Source: Candidatus Zhuqueibacterota bacterium
Lineage (GTDB): Bacteria; Zhuqueibacterota; Zhuqueibacteria; Zhuqueibacterales; Zhuqueibacteraceae
DNA: 64,000 nt
Assembly: GCA_022616415.1 (NCBI GenBank)
Contig: JAKEEU010000218.1
Span: forward strand, 62,001 to 126,000
Direction: 5' to 3'
Part shown: one piece after another, positions 16,116-24,333 of the stretch
How positions within the stretch are numbered: position 1 is the stretch's first letter
Layout of the letters: each line of letters opens with the position of its first letter
Program-made: the position numbers and the translations under genes
The notes under the pieces: generated by a model
Database searches by the model: none
Told to the model about the DNA's origin: nothing
The model's input: only the letters and a program-made list of their open reading frames with translations

Positions 16116-16982
16116 TCAATGCTCTATCCGTCCCATCCGGCCGTTTTGGTAATCAAGAATCGCTTGGCGGATTTCCTCTGGCGTGTTCATGACGAACGGC
16201 CCGTAGCTGACAACCGGTTCGTTAATCGGCTCGCCGTTCAACACGAGAATCGTTGCTTCCTCTTTCGCTTCGATGGTGATGTCCTCTCCCTGGCGGTCGA
16301 ACAAAGCCAATTCCGCTTCGCCGACTTTCTCCGTGCCGTTCAATATGCTCTTTCCTCGTAAGCTCACCAGCGCCGTCGTGTAGCCGCTTGGCACGTTCAA
16401 CTCCGTGCGGTGTCCCGCCTTCAACCGCACGTCCCAAAGATTGATCGGCGTAAAGGTTCGGGCCGGACCTTTGACTCTCTGAAAATTTCCGGCGATCACG
16501 CGCACCGCGCCGCTTTCGTTCGCGAGGTTGACAACGGGGATATCGCGATCGAGCAACGTCTGATAACCAGGCGACGCCATCTTGAATTGGGCTGGAAGAT
16601 TCACCCAAAGCTGTACCATCTCAAACATGCCGCCGCGTTGAGCAAACTCACGAGCGTGCTTTTCTTCGTGCACGATGCCGGAGGCCGCGGTCATCCATTG
16701 CACGTCACCGGGGCCGATGCGGCCGCGGTTGCCCGTCGAGTCGCGGTGTTCTAATTCGCCCTGATAAACGATCGTCACTGTCTCAAAGCCGCGGTGCGGA
16801 TGCTCATCCACGCCGAGCGCTTGTTGCGTCGGTGGAAATTCAACGGGACCGCCGTAGTCCAAAAGCAGAAATGGGCTGATCGCCTCGCCAAGACGCTGAG
16901 ACGACAAAATCGTGCGGACCGGAAAGCCGTCGCCCACCCAGTGCTGGGACGGGCTTTTATAGATTTCGAGGATTTTTTTCAT
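16116..16982 (-). CDS. Pirin family protein
   Basis: A 288-residue two-domain cupin of the pirin family. The N-terminal metal-binding motif is visible in GVDEHPHRGFETVTIVYQGELEHRDSTG (H, H, and later H/E), followed by GDVQWMTAASGIVHEE, the pirin signature. The C-terminal cupin carries NGEPINEPVVSYGPFVMN, also typical. Bacterial pirins oxidise quercetin-like flavonols or act as redox regulators. With YceI, FAD oxidoreductase and a MarR regulator it forms a minus-strand stress group. No strong ribosome site precedes ATG 16982. Its first ~70 nt are duplicated at 15357. Confidence 0.92.
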   Translation of the reverse strand: MKKILEIYKSPSQHWVGDGFPVRTILSSQRLGEAISPFLLLDYGGPVEFPPTQQALGVDEHPHRGFETVTIVYQGELEHRDSTGNRGRIGPGDVQWMTAASGIVHEEKHAREFAQRGGMFEMVQLWVNLPAQFKMASPGYQTLLDRDIPVVNLANESGAVRVIAGNFQRVKGPARTFTPINLWDVRLKAGHRTELNVPSGYTTALVSLRGKSILNGTEKVGEAELALFDRQGEDITIEAKEEATILVLNGEPINEPVVSYGPFVMNTPEEIRQAILDYQNGRMGRIEH

Positions 16983-17049
16983 CGTTCTTAAAAAATGACT
17001 TTGGCGGTAACTTCTTCAGCAGAGGACGCCTAAAGGCGCAACTACAAAC

Positions 17050-17089
17050 GAAAAAACCGTCCAAGCCGTTCGTAACGGCTCGGACGGTT
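17050..17089 (-). terminator. Rho-independent terminator
   Basis: On the minus strand a 16-bp stem (AACCGTCCGAGCCGTT with its complement, one mismatch, loop ACG) runs into six T residues. It lies 13 nt after the stop of the YceI gene ending at 17102, so it ends the MarR-YceI transcript ahead of the pirin gene. Confidence 0.9.
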
Positions 17090-17101
17090 GGCAGAGCAAA
17101 G

Positions 17102-17695
17102 TCATTGCGGTTTTCTAGAAACGGCCTCGACCGCCAAATTCACGTCGACTTCCTTGCTGACGACCAGGCCGCCGCTGTCAAGGGTTCGGTCCCATTTCAC
17201 GCCATAGTCGAAGCGGTCTATGGTCAGCCCCGCTTCGATGCCGATGCGTTTGCCATTCGCATCCTCGATCTTGCCGAGAATCTTGAACGGCAGCTCAACC
17301 TGCTTGGTGACGCTGCGAATGGTCAAGTCGCCGATCGCGACGTAGCCGTCGCCTCTCTTTTCGATCTTCTTGCTGGCGAAGGTAATGACCGAATCCGTGG
17401 CGGCATTGAAAAAATCGTCGCTGCGCAGATGGTTGTCGCGCCGCTCGTTTTGCGTGTTGATGCTGGCGGTTTTGATCGTGACATTGACCGAGGATTTGCT
17501 GACGTCCTTTTCGTCGTAGAGAATAATGCCGGAGAACTCTTTGAAACCGCCGCTGACCTTGGCGATGACCATATGGCGCACGGTGAAGCCCATGTTGGAG
17601 TGAACGGGATCGATTTCATACTTTTCTTGGGCACCGCCGGTGGCGGCAAAAATCCCCAGAGCAAAAACCGCGGTGAAAAATCTGTTAAAACGCAT
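17102..17695 (-). CDS. YceI family protein, exported
   Basis: A 197-residue YceI protein with an AAGGAGG ribosome site and a signal peptide (MRFNRFFTAVFALGIFAATGG), hence periplasmic. YEIDPVHSNMGFTVRHMVIAKVSGGFKEFSG and SVNVTIKTASINTQNERRDNHLRSDDFF are the diagnostic blocks of the family. A polyisoprenoid-binding role is expected. It follows the MarR gene on the same strand and is the only gene between it and the terminator, so it is the most likely target of that regulator. Confidence 0.92.
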   Translation of the reverse strand: MRFNRFFTAVFALGIFAATGGAQEKYEIDPVHSNMGFTVRHMVIAKVSGGFKEFSGIILYDEKDVSKSSVNVTIKTASINTQNERRDNHLRSDDFFNAATDSVITFASKKIEKRGDGYVAIGDLTIRSVTKQVELPFKILGKIEDANGKRIGIEAGLTIDRFDYGVKWDRTLDSGGLVVSKEVDVNLAVEAVSRKPQ

Positions 17696-17780
17696 AGTAC
17701 CTCCTTGAAGAGTTGGGTTGAATTTAAATTGATCGCGCCTTCGAGCTGGCTCATGCCATGCAGCTCATCGGCGCATTGAT

Positions 17781-18284
17781 TTATTGGCTGATCATCCTTT
17801 TCGACTCCTCGGCTCTGCCGAGTTTCTTCAGCAGCTCGATGAGCTGGCGCTTTTCTTTCGAGGTGAGCACGCCGGCGAACGCTTCGACGCGCGCGGCGAG
17901 CAGTGGAAAAATTTTGGTGATGAGCTTGCTGCCGTCTTCGGTCAGATGAATGAGAAACATGCGGCGGTCCTCGGCGTCCATCACGCGGCGCACCAGCCCT
18001 TTTTTCTCCAGCCGATCGACCACGCCGGTAACGTTGGCGCCGCTCATCAACAGCTTGCTGCCGATCTCGCACATTTTCATCGGGCCGAGATGGGCCAGCG
18101 CTTCGAGCACGCCAAACTGCGGCGAGGTCAGATCGAGGGATTTGAGGTGCTGCGCCTCGGCCTGGGCAAAGGAATTAAAACTGCGCGCCAGCACGACCCA
18201 AAGCTTCAGCGCCTCTTTCCGGCAAGCCGGGTAACCGTCGCGATCCAGCACCGCGTATTTCGTCAAACGTTCGCTCATAGCCAT
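17781..18284 (-). CDS. MarR family transcriptional regulator
   Basis: A 167-residue winged-helix regulator. The DNA-binding part is clear: LTSPQFGVLEALAHLGPMKMCEIGSKLLMSGANVTGVVDRLEKKGLV, then the wing RRVMDAEDRRMFLIHLTEDG. A longer frame opens at 18344, but that ATG directly follows a predicted -10 box (18345-18350) and overlaps the likely operator, so ATG 18284 (MAMSERLTKYA) is preferred. MarR regulators often sense phenolic or quinone compounds, which fits the pirin, YceI and dioxygenase neighbours; the ligand is inferred. Confidence 0.9.
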   Translation of the reverse strand: MAMSERLTKYAVLDRDGYPACRKEALKLWVVLARSFNSFAQAEAQHLKSLDLTSPQFGVLEALAHLGPMKMCEIGSKLLMSGANVTGVVDRLEKKGLVRRVMDAEDRRMFLIHLTEDGSKLITKIFPLLAARVEAFAGVLTSKEKRQLIELLKKLGRAEESKRMISQ

Positions 18285-18322
18285 AGCAACAAAATCGAAG
18301 GGAAACTTATTCCAATGCTGAC

Positions 18323-18338
18323 ATTTTATATATAAAAT
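18323..18338. promoter_or_regulatory. Palindromic operator candidate for the MarR regulator
   Basis: ATTTTATATATAAAAT is a perfect 16-bp palindrome lying at the predicted transcription start of the marR gene, the usual place for MarR autoregulation. Confidence 0.55.
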
Positions 18339-18344
18339 ATTCAT

Positions 18345-18373
18345 AATCTAAATATCATTGTATAAAAAGTCAA
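18345..18373 (-). promoter_or_regulatory. Predicted sigma-70 type promoter of marR
   Basis: On the minus strand TTGACT (18368-18373) and TAGATT (18345-18350) are separated by 17 nt. Transcription would start near 18338, inside the palindrome. Confidence 0.6.
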
Positions 18374-18419
18374 GAGCTATTTTCTGCATTTGATAATGCC
18401 TCGGTAACGGGGTGGAGAC

Positions 18420-18516
18420 GATGTCATTCCGGAGGAATGTTCTTTCAACCCAGCACCGTGCTTGCAATAAAAAAGAGGCTGCCAGCCCTGACCTGCGGCA
18501 GGGCAGGCATGACATT
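18420..18516. repeat. Intergenic inverted repeat, GTCATTCC family
   Basis: ATGTCATTCCGGAGGAATGT (18421-18440) repeats the word of the element at 2434-2509. The far end, GGCATGACATT, is its partial inverse, and a GCCCTGACC/GGCAGGGC hairpin sits in between. It occupies the gap between the marR promoter and the DUF2007 gene. Confidence 0.65.
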
Positions 18517-18644
18517 ATTGATGGCGCACCAAAGTGATTGAGAGATTACAGTTTGCCGGCGACAAAACTTGACTTTTGGCATGAAGCTGTGTATCTTGAA
18601 CTGAAAGCTTTTTTTCTCACCAAAATAAATTAAGGAGAAGAGTG

Positions 18645-18881
18645 GTGTCGCTGGCAGAAGAGTTGGTCATCGTTCACGCCGGAAATTCGATCGAAGCGGG
18701 TTTCGTCAAAAGCCTGTTGGAAGAATATGGCATTGCGGCGCGCTTGCGGGATGAGATGATGGGAACGATCGCACCGTGGTATGTGGCGCCGGGCGGCGTT
18801 GGCGCCGTCAAAGTCATTGTGGTCAGAAGCGATTATGAACGGGCCAAGGCCATCATCGCCGAATTTTTGGAAACAGACTGA
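18645..18881 (+). CDS. DUF2007 family putative signal-transducing protein
   Basis: A small protein of 78 residues with a GTG start (GTG at 18642 is also possible) after TTAAGGAGAAG. The sequence EELVIVHAGNSIEAGFVKSLLEEYGIAARLRDEMMG and the C-terminal VKVIVVRSDYERAKAIIAEFLE match the DUF2007 pattern (GII-like alpha/beta fold, found in many bacteria, role unknown). It has no signal peptide. It is followed by an aminotransferase gene with about 70 nt between. Confidence 0.82.
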   Translation: MSLAEELVIVHAGNSIEAGFVKSLLEEYGIAARLRDEMMGTIAPWYVAPGGVGAVKVIVVRSDYERAKAIIAEFLETD

Positions 18882-18950
18882 CTCGCCTCTCCTTGCGTGA
18901 CTCGTGATGCGTAAATCGTAATCCCTTTGAAATTCCGGCTTTTTTGACCT

Positions 18951-20138
18951 ATGGATTTCAACCCCCAATTGCTTCCTGCCGACTTGCTCGCACGGGCACG
19001 CACACTTTTTCCCCACATCGCACAAGGTAAAGTTTATCTCAATCACGCCGCCACCGCCCCCCTTTCCACGCGCGTGATCGATGCAATGGCAGCCCATCTG
19101 CAGGAGCGCTCCAGCGGGAGCATTGATAGTTACTGGACCGATTTGCCAAAGAAGGAAGAATGCCGGGCATTTGTGCAACGACTCATTAACGCCGAGTCAC
19201 CGGAGCGGATTGCGTTTACGGCAAACACTTCGGACGCCATCAATGTCATTGCTTCCGGCGTGCCGTGGAAAACCGGCGATCGGGTTCTACTCAATAACAT
19301 GGAATTTCCGGCGAACGTTTATCCTTATCTGCATCTGCGCCGGCTCGGCGTGGAAATAGATCATATCCGTTGCGCCAGCGGAAAAATATCGCCGGAAATG
19401 ATCGAAGCAGCTCTCACTCCGCGGACCCGCATTGTCGCGTTAAGCGCGGTGCAATTCTTGAGCGGTTATCGCGCCGACATGGCTGCGATCGGCGAACTCT
19501 GCCGGCGGCGCGGCGTTTTCTTTGTGGTGGATGGCATCCAAGCAGTGGGAGCGATTCATATTGATGTGCAAGCGATGAAAATCGACGCACTCGCCGCCGG
19601 CTGCCAGAAATGGCAGATGGCGCCACACGGCACGGGGTTTTTGTATCTCACCGAAGCGCTGCAATCACGCCTGCAGCAGCAGTATCTCGGCTGGCTGGCG
19701 GTGCACGAGCCGTGGGATTTTTTCAATTTCAACCAGCCTCTCGCCGCCTCGGCACGCCGCTACGAAGGCGGCACGGTGAACTTTCCGGGAATCATGGGCA
19801 TGCACGCGGCGCTCGCGACGCTGTTGGAATTTGGCATGAACAAAATTGAAAGCCACATTTTGGCCTTGACGCAAATCCTGACCGACGAGTTGCAAAAGCT
19901 TGACGGCGTCGAGCTTTTCTCGCCGGCTGCGCTGCACGAACGCGCCGGCATCGTGACGATCAAGCTGCCGCCGCAAATGGATGGCAATACTGTGCTGCAA
20001 AAAATCAGCGCGCGCATCATCACCATTTCGCTGCGGGACGGCAAATTGCGCTACTCGCCGCATTTCTACAATTCGCCGGAGGAAGTTCTCACCGCAGTTG
20101 AGGCCACGCGCGATTGCCTTAATAAAGCAAGCGCCTAA
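18951..20138 (+). CDS. Class V aminotransferase (cysteine desulfurase-like)
   Basis: A 395-residue PLP enzyme of fold type I, class V. YLNHAATAPLSTRVIDAM opens the domain; FTANTSDAINVIASGVPWKTGDRVLLNNMEFPAN and ARTRIVALSAVQFLSGYRAD-type blocks, FVVDGIQAVGAIHID (Asp contacting the pyridine N) and AGCQKWQMAPHGTGF (PLP lysine) follow. No persulphide cysteine loop typical of NifS/IscS is evident, so it could be a selenocysteine-lyase-like or kynureninase-like enzyme instead. The gap to the permease gene is short, and the two may be cotranscribed, hinting at amino-acid metabolism. Confidence 0.87.
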   Translation: MDFNPQLLPADLLARARTLFPHIAQGKVYLNHAATAPLSTRVIDAMAAHLQERSSGSIDSYWTDLPKKEECRAFVQRLINAESPERIAFTANTSDAINVIASGVPWKTGDRVLLNNMEFPANVYPYLHLRRLGVEIDHIRCASGKISPEMIEAALTPRTRIVALSAVQFLSGYRADMAAIGELCRRRGVFFVVDGIQAVGAIHIDVQAMKIDALAAGCQKWQMAPHGTGFLYLTEALQSRLQQQYLGWLAVHEPWDFFNFNQPLAASARRYEGGTVNFPGIMGMHAALATLLEFGMNKIESHILALTQILTDELQKLDGVELFSPAALHERAGIVTIKLPPQMDGNTVLQKISARIITISLRDGKLRYSPHFYNSPEEVLTAVEATRDCLNKASA

Positions 20139-20181
20139 GTACACTTACGTGCCACGCTTCACGTTTTACGTTTCACGATCC

Positions 20182-21492
20182 ATGCCAAAACTCCAACAAA
20201 AACTCACGCTCTTCGATCTGACGATGATCGCCATCGGCTCGACGATTGGCTCGGGGATTTTTCTCACGCCGTCTTCCATCGCCAACGCATTGCCCTCGCC
20301 GTTTTGGATCTTGCTGGTTTGGATCGTTGGCGGATTGATGGCATTGTCCGGCGCGCTGACGTTTGCCGAGCTTGGCGCGAGGATACCGGGCGCGGGCGGC
20401 GTATATGTTTATCTCCGCGATGCCTACGGCGGGCTCGCCGGCTTTCTTTATGGGTGGGCGTATTTTCTCGTCGTGAACACCGGCGGCATCGCCGCGCTCA
20501 GCGTAGCGTTTGCAACCTATTTCGGCTATTTTGTGCCGCTGAGTCCGGTAGGATTGAAAACCGTTGCGATTGCCGGATTGATTATCGTCACGATTATCAA
20601 CGTGCTCGGCGTCAAAGCCGGCGGCGTATTTTCGGATGTGTTTACGATTCTCAAATTGGCCGGCATTGCCGGCCTCATTATTGTCGGCCTTGGTTGGGGA
20701 TCAAGTGAGACGACTGATTTTGCCGCCCCGCTTGGCGATCTCTCAAATGGGCTCACGAGTGCGCTCGCAGTAGCGATGGTCGGCGTGCTGTGGTCGTATG
20801 GCGGTTGGCAGCATGCCTCATTTCTCGCCGGCGAGGCCAAGGAGGCCAAACGCGCGATTCCGCTCGCGATGATTTTCGGCGCGCTGGCGGTGACGGTGAT
20901 TTACGTGCTTACGAATGTGGCGTATATGTTTTTGCTTTCGCCGCAGCAGATCGGCGCTTCCTCGGCGGTGGCCTCGGACGCCATTGCACGTATTCTCGGC
21001 CCGGATGGAGGAAAAGCCATTGCGTTGGCGATTTTTATTTCGACATTTGGGACGGCCGGCATTTATACGCTCTCGGCGCCGCGCATTTATTACGCCATGG
21101 CGAGCGACGGCGTGTTCTTTCGCAAAGTCGCCGAAGTGCATCCGCAATTTCACACGCCGGCCTATGCCATTCTCTTTCAAACCGTTTGGGCCGTCGTGCT
21201 GATTCTGTTTTGGGGCACGTTCGAGAATTTAATTTCGTACGTCGTGTTTACCGATTGGATTTTCTTTGCACTGGCGGCAGCGATTGTCTTTATTTTCCGT
21301 CGGCGTTCCGATGAAAGCTCCTACAAAACACTCGGCTATCCGCTCACCCCGCTCTTTTTTATCGCCACCTCGGTTTGGTTTATTGTGAACACGCTCGTGG
21401 AAAGGCCCGCGCAGGCTTGGGCGGGACTGGGCTTTCTGGCATTGGGCGTGCCGGTGTATTATTTTTGGGAAAAAAACAAAAAGAAGAGATGA
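20182..21492 (+). CDS. APC-family amino acid permease
   Basis: A 436-residue membrane protein with about 12 hydrophobic segments. LTLFDLTMIAIGSTIGSGIFLTP is the first helix with the GSxIGSGIF motif of amino acid/polyamine/organocation transporters; ALTFAELGARIPGAGGVYVYLRDAYG follows in helices 2-3, and FGTAGIYTLSAPRIYYAMASDGVFF in the middle. ATG 20182 is the start that gives the family N-terminus; a frame open further upstream overlaps the aminotransferase. Just before it the DNA reads TTCACGTTTTACGTTTCACG, an iterated word with no ribosome site. Substrate unknown; neighbours suggest an amino acid. Confidence 0.9.
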   Translation: MPKLQQKLTLFDLTMIAIGSTIGSGIFLTPSSIANALPSPFWILLVWIVGGLMALSGALTFAELGARIPGAGGVYVYLRDAYGGLAGFLYGWAYFLVVNTGGIAALSVAFATYFGYFVPLSPVGLKTVAIAGLIIVTIINVLGVKAGGVFSDVFTILKLAGIAGLIIVGLGWGSSETTDFAAPLGDLSNGLTSALAVAMVGVLWSYGGWQHASFLAGEAKEAKRAIPLAMIFGALAVTVIYVLTNVAYMFLLSPQQIGASSAVASDAIARILGPDGGKAIALAIFISTFGTAGIYTLSAPRIYYAMASDGVFFRKVAEVHPQFHTPAYAILFQTVWAVVLILFWGTFENLISYVVFTDWIFFALAAAIVFIFRRRSDESSYKTLGYPLTPLFFIATSVWFIVNTLVERPAQAWAGLGFLALGVPVYYFWEKNKKKR

Positions 21493-21565
21493 GCATTGGC
21501 AAAGATGGCAACTTATCAGTGCTCTCGATTGCATCCACAGATTGGCGGATCTCCCGTTCCTTTTT

Positions 21566-22639
21566 CTATCTCAACCACTCATCCAGATGCTCCGCCACAA
21601 ACGCGTCGTCATGAAGGTGGGGATAAGCCGCATACACGCGATCAATCTCTTGCATTTGTCCGGGCGATAAATCTTCATCGGGGTTCAACGTCCAACGCCC
21701 GGCCATCAATCCCTGCCGGCGCAGAACTTCGTGCAGGCCGGCGATGCAGCCAGCAAAATTGTGCTGCGGATCAAAAAATGCGGCGTTGGCGTCGGTAATC
21801 TGCTGTGCTCGCATGAGCAGCTCAGTTGGCGCCGGTTTATCGGCCTCGACGAGCGCATGAATTTCTTCCAACAATTCAACCGCCTTTCTCGTCCACACCG
21901 CCCAATGACCTAATAAACCGCCAACGATGCGCTGCGGTTCGGCATGGTCGTCATTTCCAAAACGAAACCGCGAGAGCAAATCAACAACGATGTTGTCGTC
22001 ATTTCCGGTGTACAAAGCGATCTCTTCGGCGCGGCCTGACTCGGCCACCGCCCGGACGACATCGAGGGTTTGATACCGATTGAACGGCGAAATTTTAATG
22101 GCGCGCAGATTCTCGATCTCAGCCGCTTTACGCCAAAACGCGAAATCCAGCACCCTCCCTCCCACTGCCGGCTGCAAATAAAATCCCATGGTCGGGATGA
22201 TCTCGGATACCGCGCGCAGATGCGCGACCAATTCGTCAGCGCTTGACTGACGTAGCGCGCCGAGATTGACGAGGCCAAGATAATAGCCGGTGTCGAAAGC
22301 AGATTGCGCTTCTTTGGCCGCCTGTGCAGTCGGGCCGACGATGCCGGCGATTTTAACGATGGGTTTGCCGGTTAGCGCGGCAAATTGGTCGATGGTTTCG
22401 GAAGCCAATGTTAAAACCGGCTGATAAAGGCCGAATTTCGGGTCGCGAATTTCGAATTGCGTGGTGTGAACTCCGACGGCGATGCCGCCGGCGCCAGCAG
22501 CGCAATAATATCGCGTCAACGCGCGTTGATGTTTTTCGTCTAATTTGCGGTTGCTATTCAGCGCCAAAGGATGAGCGGGAATCACCAATCCGCGCCGGAG
22601 TGTGGCGGTAATATGGGCTGAGGGCTGCGGTCTCATCAT
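21566..22639 (-). CDS. DapA-like (dihydrodipicolinate synthase family) protein
   Basis: A 357-residue protein of the DapA/N-acetylneuraminate-lyase superfamily. GLVIPAHPLALNSNRKLDEKHQRALTRYYCAAGAGGIAVGVHTTQF is the barrel opening, and LRAIKISPFNRYQTLDVVRAV carries the Schiff-base lysine in the usual IKIS context. The N-terminal proline-rich and C-terminal extension make it longer than DapA (about 290), as in many catabolic aldolase/dehydratase homologues. It is convergent with the permease gene, 74 nt apart. The true reaction (aldol cleavage of a 2-keto acid) is only inferred. Confidence 0.82.
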   Translation of the reverse strand: MMRPQPSAHITATLRRGLVIPAHPLALNSNRKLDEKHQRALTRYYCAAGAGGIAVGVHTTQFEIRDPKFGLYQPVLTLASETIDQFAALTGKPIVKIAGIVGPTAQAAKEAQSAFDTGYYLGLVNLGALRQSSADELVAHLRAVSEIIPTMGFYLQPAVGGRVLDFAFWRKAAEIENLRAIKISPFNRYQTLDVVRAVAESGRAEEIALYTGNDDNIVVDLLSRFRFGNDDHAEPQRIVGGLLGHWAVWTRKAVELLEEIHALVEADKPAPTELLMRAQQITDANAAFFDPQHNFAGCIAGLHEVLRRQGLMAGRWTLNPDEDLSPGQMQEIDRVYAAYPHLHDDAFVAEHLDEWLR

Positions 22640-22696
22640 TTTATCAAAAATTCAAGCCGTTCCAGCGGCCTCTTTCGATTTGCAAGATCAGATCCG

Positions 22697-23263
22697 TCAG
22701 AAGATTTCTTGGAGATGAATTTCCAGCCCGGGCAAAAGCGGTGTTATCAGCGTTTGTGTTCTATCGAGCAGGACGTGAAAAACCAACTTTTTGCCTTTTC
22801 GGCGCCATACTTCTACCGTCTTTTTCTCTTCGCTCGCCATCCAATATTCCAGCACGCCAAATTTTGAATAAGTTTTGAGCTTGACGGTGCGGTCGCGCTT
22901 TTCCGTACCGGGGGAGAGCACCTCGATCACCAAGTCCGGCGCGCCCTGGATATTCTCACTGGTAAGAATGTCCATTTTTTGCTTTGAAAGAAAAACAACA
23001 TCCGGTTGCAAAACGTTGATTTCCGAAAAAATTACATCGGTTGGGGCGGAATAAACTTTGCCAATCGGATTTTGACGGAGGAAATGCCAAATCGTGCCAA
23101 AGAAATTTCCAACCGTCGATTGATGATCTGTGGATGGTGCTGGTACCATATAAAGCTCCCCGTTGATAATTTCGTAGCGTTTCCCATTGTCGGGAAGATT
23201 TAAATAATCCTCGTAGGTGAAAACCTCGAGGCGCTTGGGAGTATCGACAAGTGCGATAGCCAT
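22697..23263 (-). CDS. Uma2 family endonuclease (copy 1)
   Basis: A 188-residue protein of the Uma2/DUF820 family with a PD-(D/E)xK nuclease fold. Characteristic blocks: FTYEDYLNLPDNGKRYEIINGELYMVPAPS, VLQPDVVFLSKQ, GAPDLVIEVLSPGTEKRDRTVKLKTYSKFGVLEYWM (Asp...Glu...Lys). These proteins occur in multicopy groups, mainly in cyanobacteria and other large genomes; their role is not settled. The next gene upstream is a close paralogue (23330), 66 nt away on the same strand. Confidence 0.9.
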   Translation of the reverse strand: MAIALVDTPKRLEVFTYEDYLNLPDNGKRYEIINGELYMVPAPSTDHQSTVGNFFGTIWHFLRQNPIGKVYSAPTDVIFSEINVLQPDVVFLSKQKMDILTSENIQGAPDLVIEVLSPGTEKRDRTVKLKTYSKFGVLEYWMASEEKKTVEVWRRKGKKLVFHVLLDRTQTLITPLLPGLEIHLQEIF

Positions 23264-23329
23264 GATGACACCTATGGAAAGAAAGCAAAACTCGTTTGCT
23301 CAAAATTAAAATCGTATTCCGGCTTCCAA

Positions 23330-23905
23330 TCATCCCTTCTGAAAAATCTTTGCCAGCGGAATTTCCAGCTCCGGCAAAAGTGGCGTTGTCAGAGTTTGGG
23401 TTTTGTCGAGCAACGCATGAAAAACCAATTTTTTGCCCTTTCGCCGCCACACTTCAACCGTTGCCTTCTCGTCATTCGCCATCCAGTATTCCAATACGCC
23501 AAATTTGGAATAGGCTTTGAGCTTGATCGTGCGGTCGCGCTTTTCCGTGCCCGGAGAAAGCACCTCGATCACCAAATCCGGCGCGCCTTGAATATTTTCG
23601 CGGGTGAGAATGTCGAATTTTTCCTTCGAGACGAAAATCAGATCGGGTTGCAGAACGTCGATATCCGAAAAAATAATGTCGGTCGGCGCCAGATAAATTT
23701 TACCGATGGGATTGGCTTTTAGAAAAATGCCAATGGTGAGATGAAACTCTCCGATCGTGTCTTGATGACCAAGGGTCGGCGCTGGTACCATATAAAGCTC
23801 CCCGTTAATGATTTCGTAACGTTTCCCGTTATCGGGAAGATTTAAATAATCCTCGTAGGTGAAAACCTCGAGGCGTTTCGATGTATCTAAAATTGTGATG
23901 GCCAT
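23330..23905 (-). CDS. Uma2 family endonuclease (copy 2)
   Basis: A 191-residue Uma2 protein, very similar to the neighbour at 22697: the first 45 residues are nearly identical (FTYEDYLNLPDNGKRYEIIN in both). The PD-(D/E)xK residues are kept in LQPDLIFVSKE and APDLVIEVLSPGTEKRDRTIKLK. The two genes lie head to tail, evidently a tandem duplication. The C-termini differ (LAKIFQKG against LQEIF), and the product would be cytoplasmic. The start ATG lies at the edge of the AT-rich regulatory region of the fatty-acid block. Confidence 0.9.
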   Translation of the reverse strand: MAITILDTSKRLEVFTYEDYLNLPDNGKRYEIINGELYMVPAPTLGHQDTIGEFHLTIGIFLKANPIGKIYLAPTDIIFSDIDVLQPDLIFVSKEKFDILTRENIQGAPDLVIEVLSPGTEKRDRTIKLKAYSKFGVLEYWMANDEKATVEVWRRKGKKLVFHALLDKTQTLTTPLLPELEIPLAKIFQKG

Positions 23906-23960
23906 GATAACACCTATGAAAAAAATAACGGCAAAATTTCTATACCCTTCTGGAAATTTT

Positions 23961-23977
23961 ATGACGCAATGTGTTAT
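23961..23977. promoter_or_regulatory. Upstream copy of 17-bp palindromic operator candidate
   Basis: ATGACGCAATGTGTTAT is a near-palindrome (ATRACRCA-N-TGYGTYAT). It matches the site at 24116 at all positions but the centre and lies 155 nt upstream of it. The 428-nt AT-rich gap 23906-24333 otherwise has no gene. Confidence 0.6.
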
Positions 23978-24106
23978 TTTAGAAATTCAAAATTTATTAC
24001 TCGCAGGATCAGAACCGTCAAAAAATCAGAAAATAGGGCTAAAACAAGCCAGTTCATGCTATATAGCTGAAAAGATAAAATATTTACGCATCGCGTCAAA
24101 AATTGC

Positions 24107-24135
24107 TTGATTCTTATGACGCAGTGTGTTATATT
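24107..24135 (+). promoter_or_regulatory. Promoter of fatty-acid oxidation block with operator in the spacer
   Basis: TTGATT (24107-24112) and TATATT (24130-24135) are 17 nt apart. The spacer and first -10 bases are occupied by the palindrome ATGACGCAGTGTGTTAT (24116-24132), so a bound protein would block RNA polymerase. The layout suggests repression, by analogy with FadR- or TetR-type control of beta-oxidation; no matching regulator gene is in the window. Confidence 0.65.
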
Positions 24136-24333
24136 CAACTAAATAGATTTTCTTGACGTAAAAGTTTACCACAAAAATTCATTAATGTCAAGCACGAAGT
24201 TAAATCGGTACAGTTCGCGACGATCACAACAGTTTTACCGGAAAATGCTTGCTTATTTTGAGCAATTTTTTATCTTTGAAACAATAACTCAATCACGCCA
24301 TAAAAGACTCTTCCAGTGGAAAGGACGGGAATC

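Noticed and set aside
19981-20181. 67-residue N-terminal extension of the permease
   Set aside because: It overlaps the aminotransferase gene in another frame and lacks family similarity; ATG 20182 gives the standard first helix.
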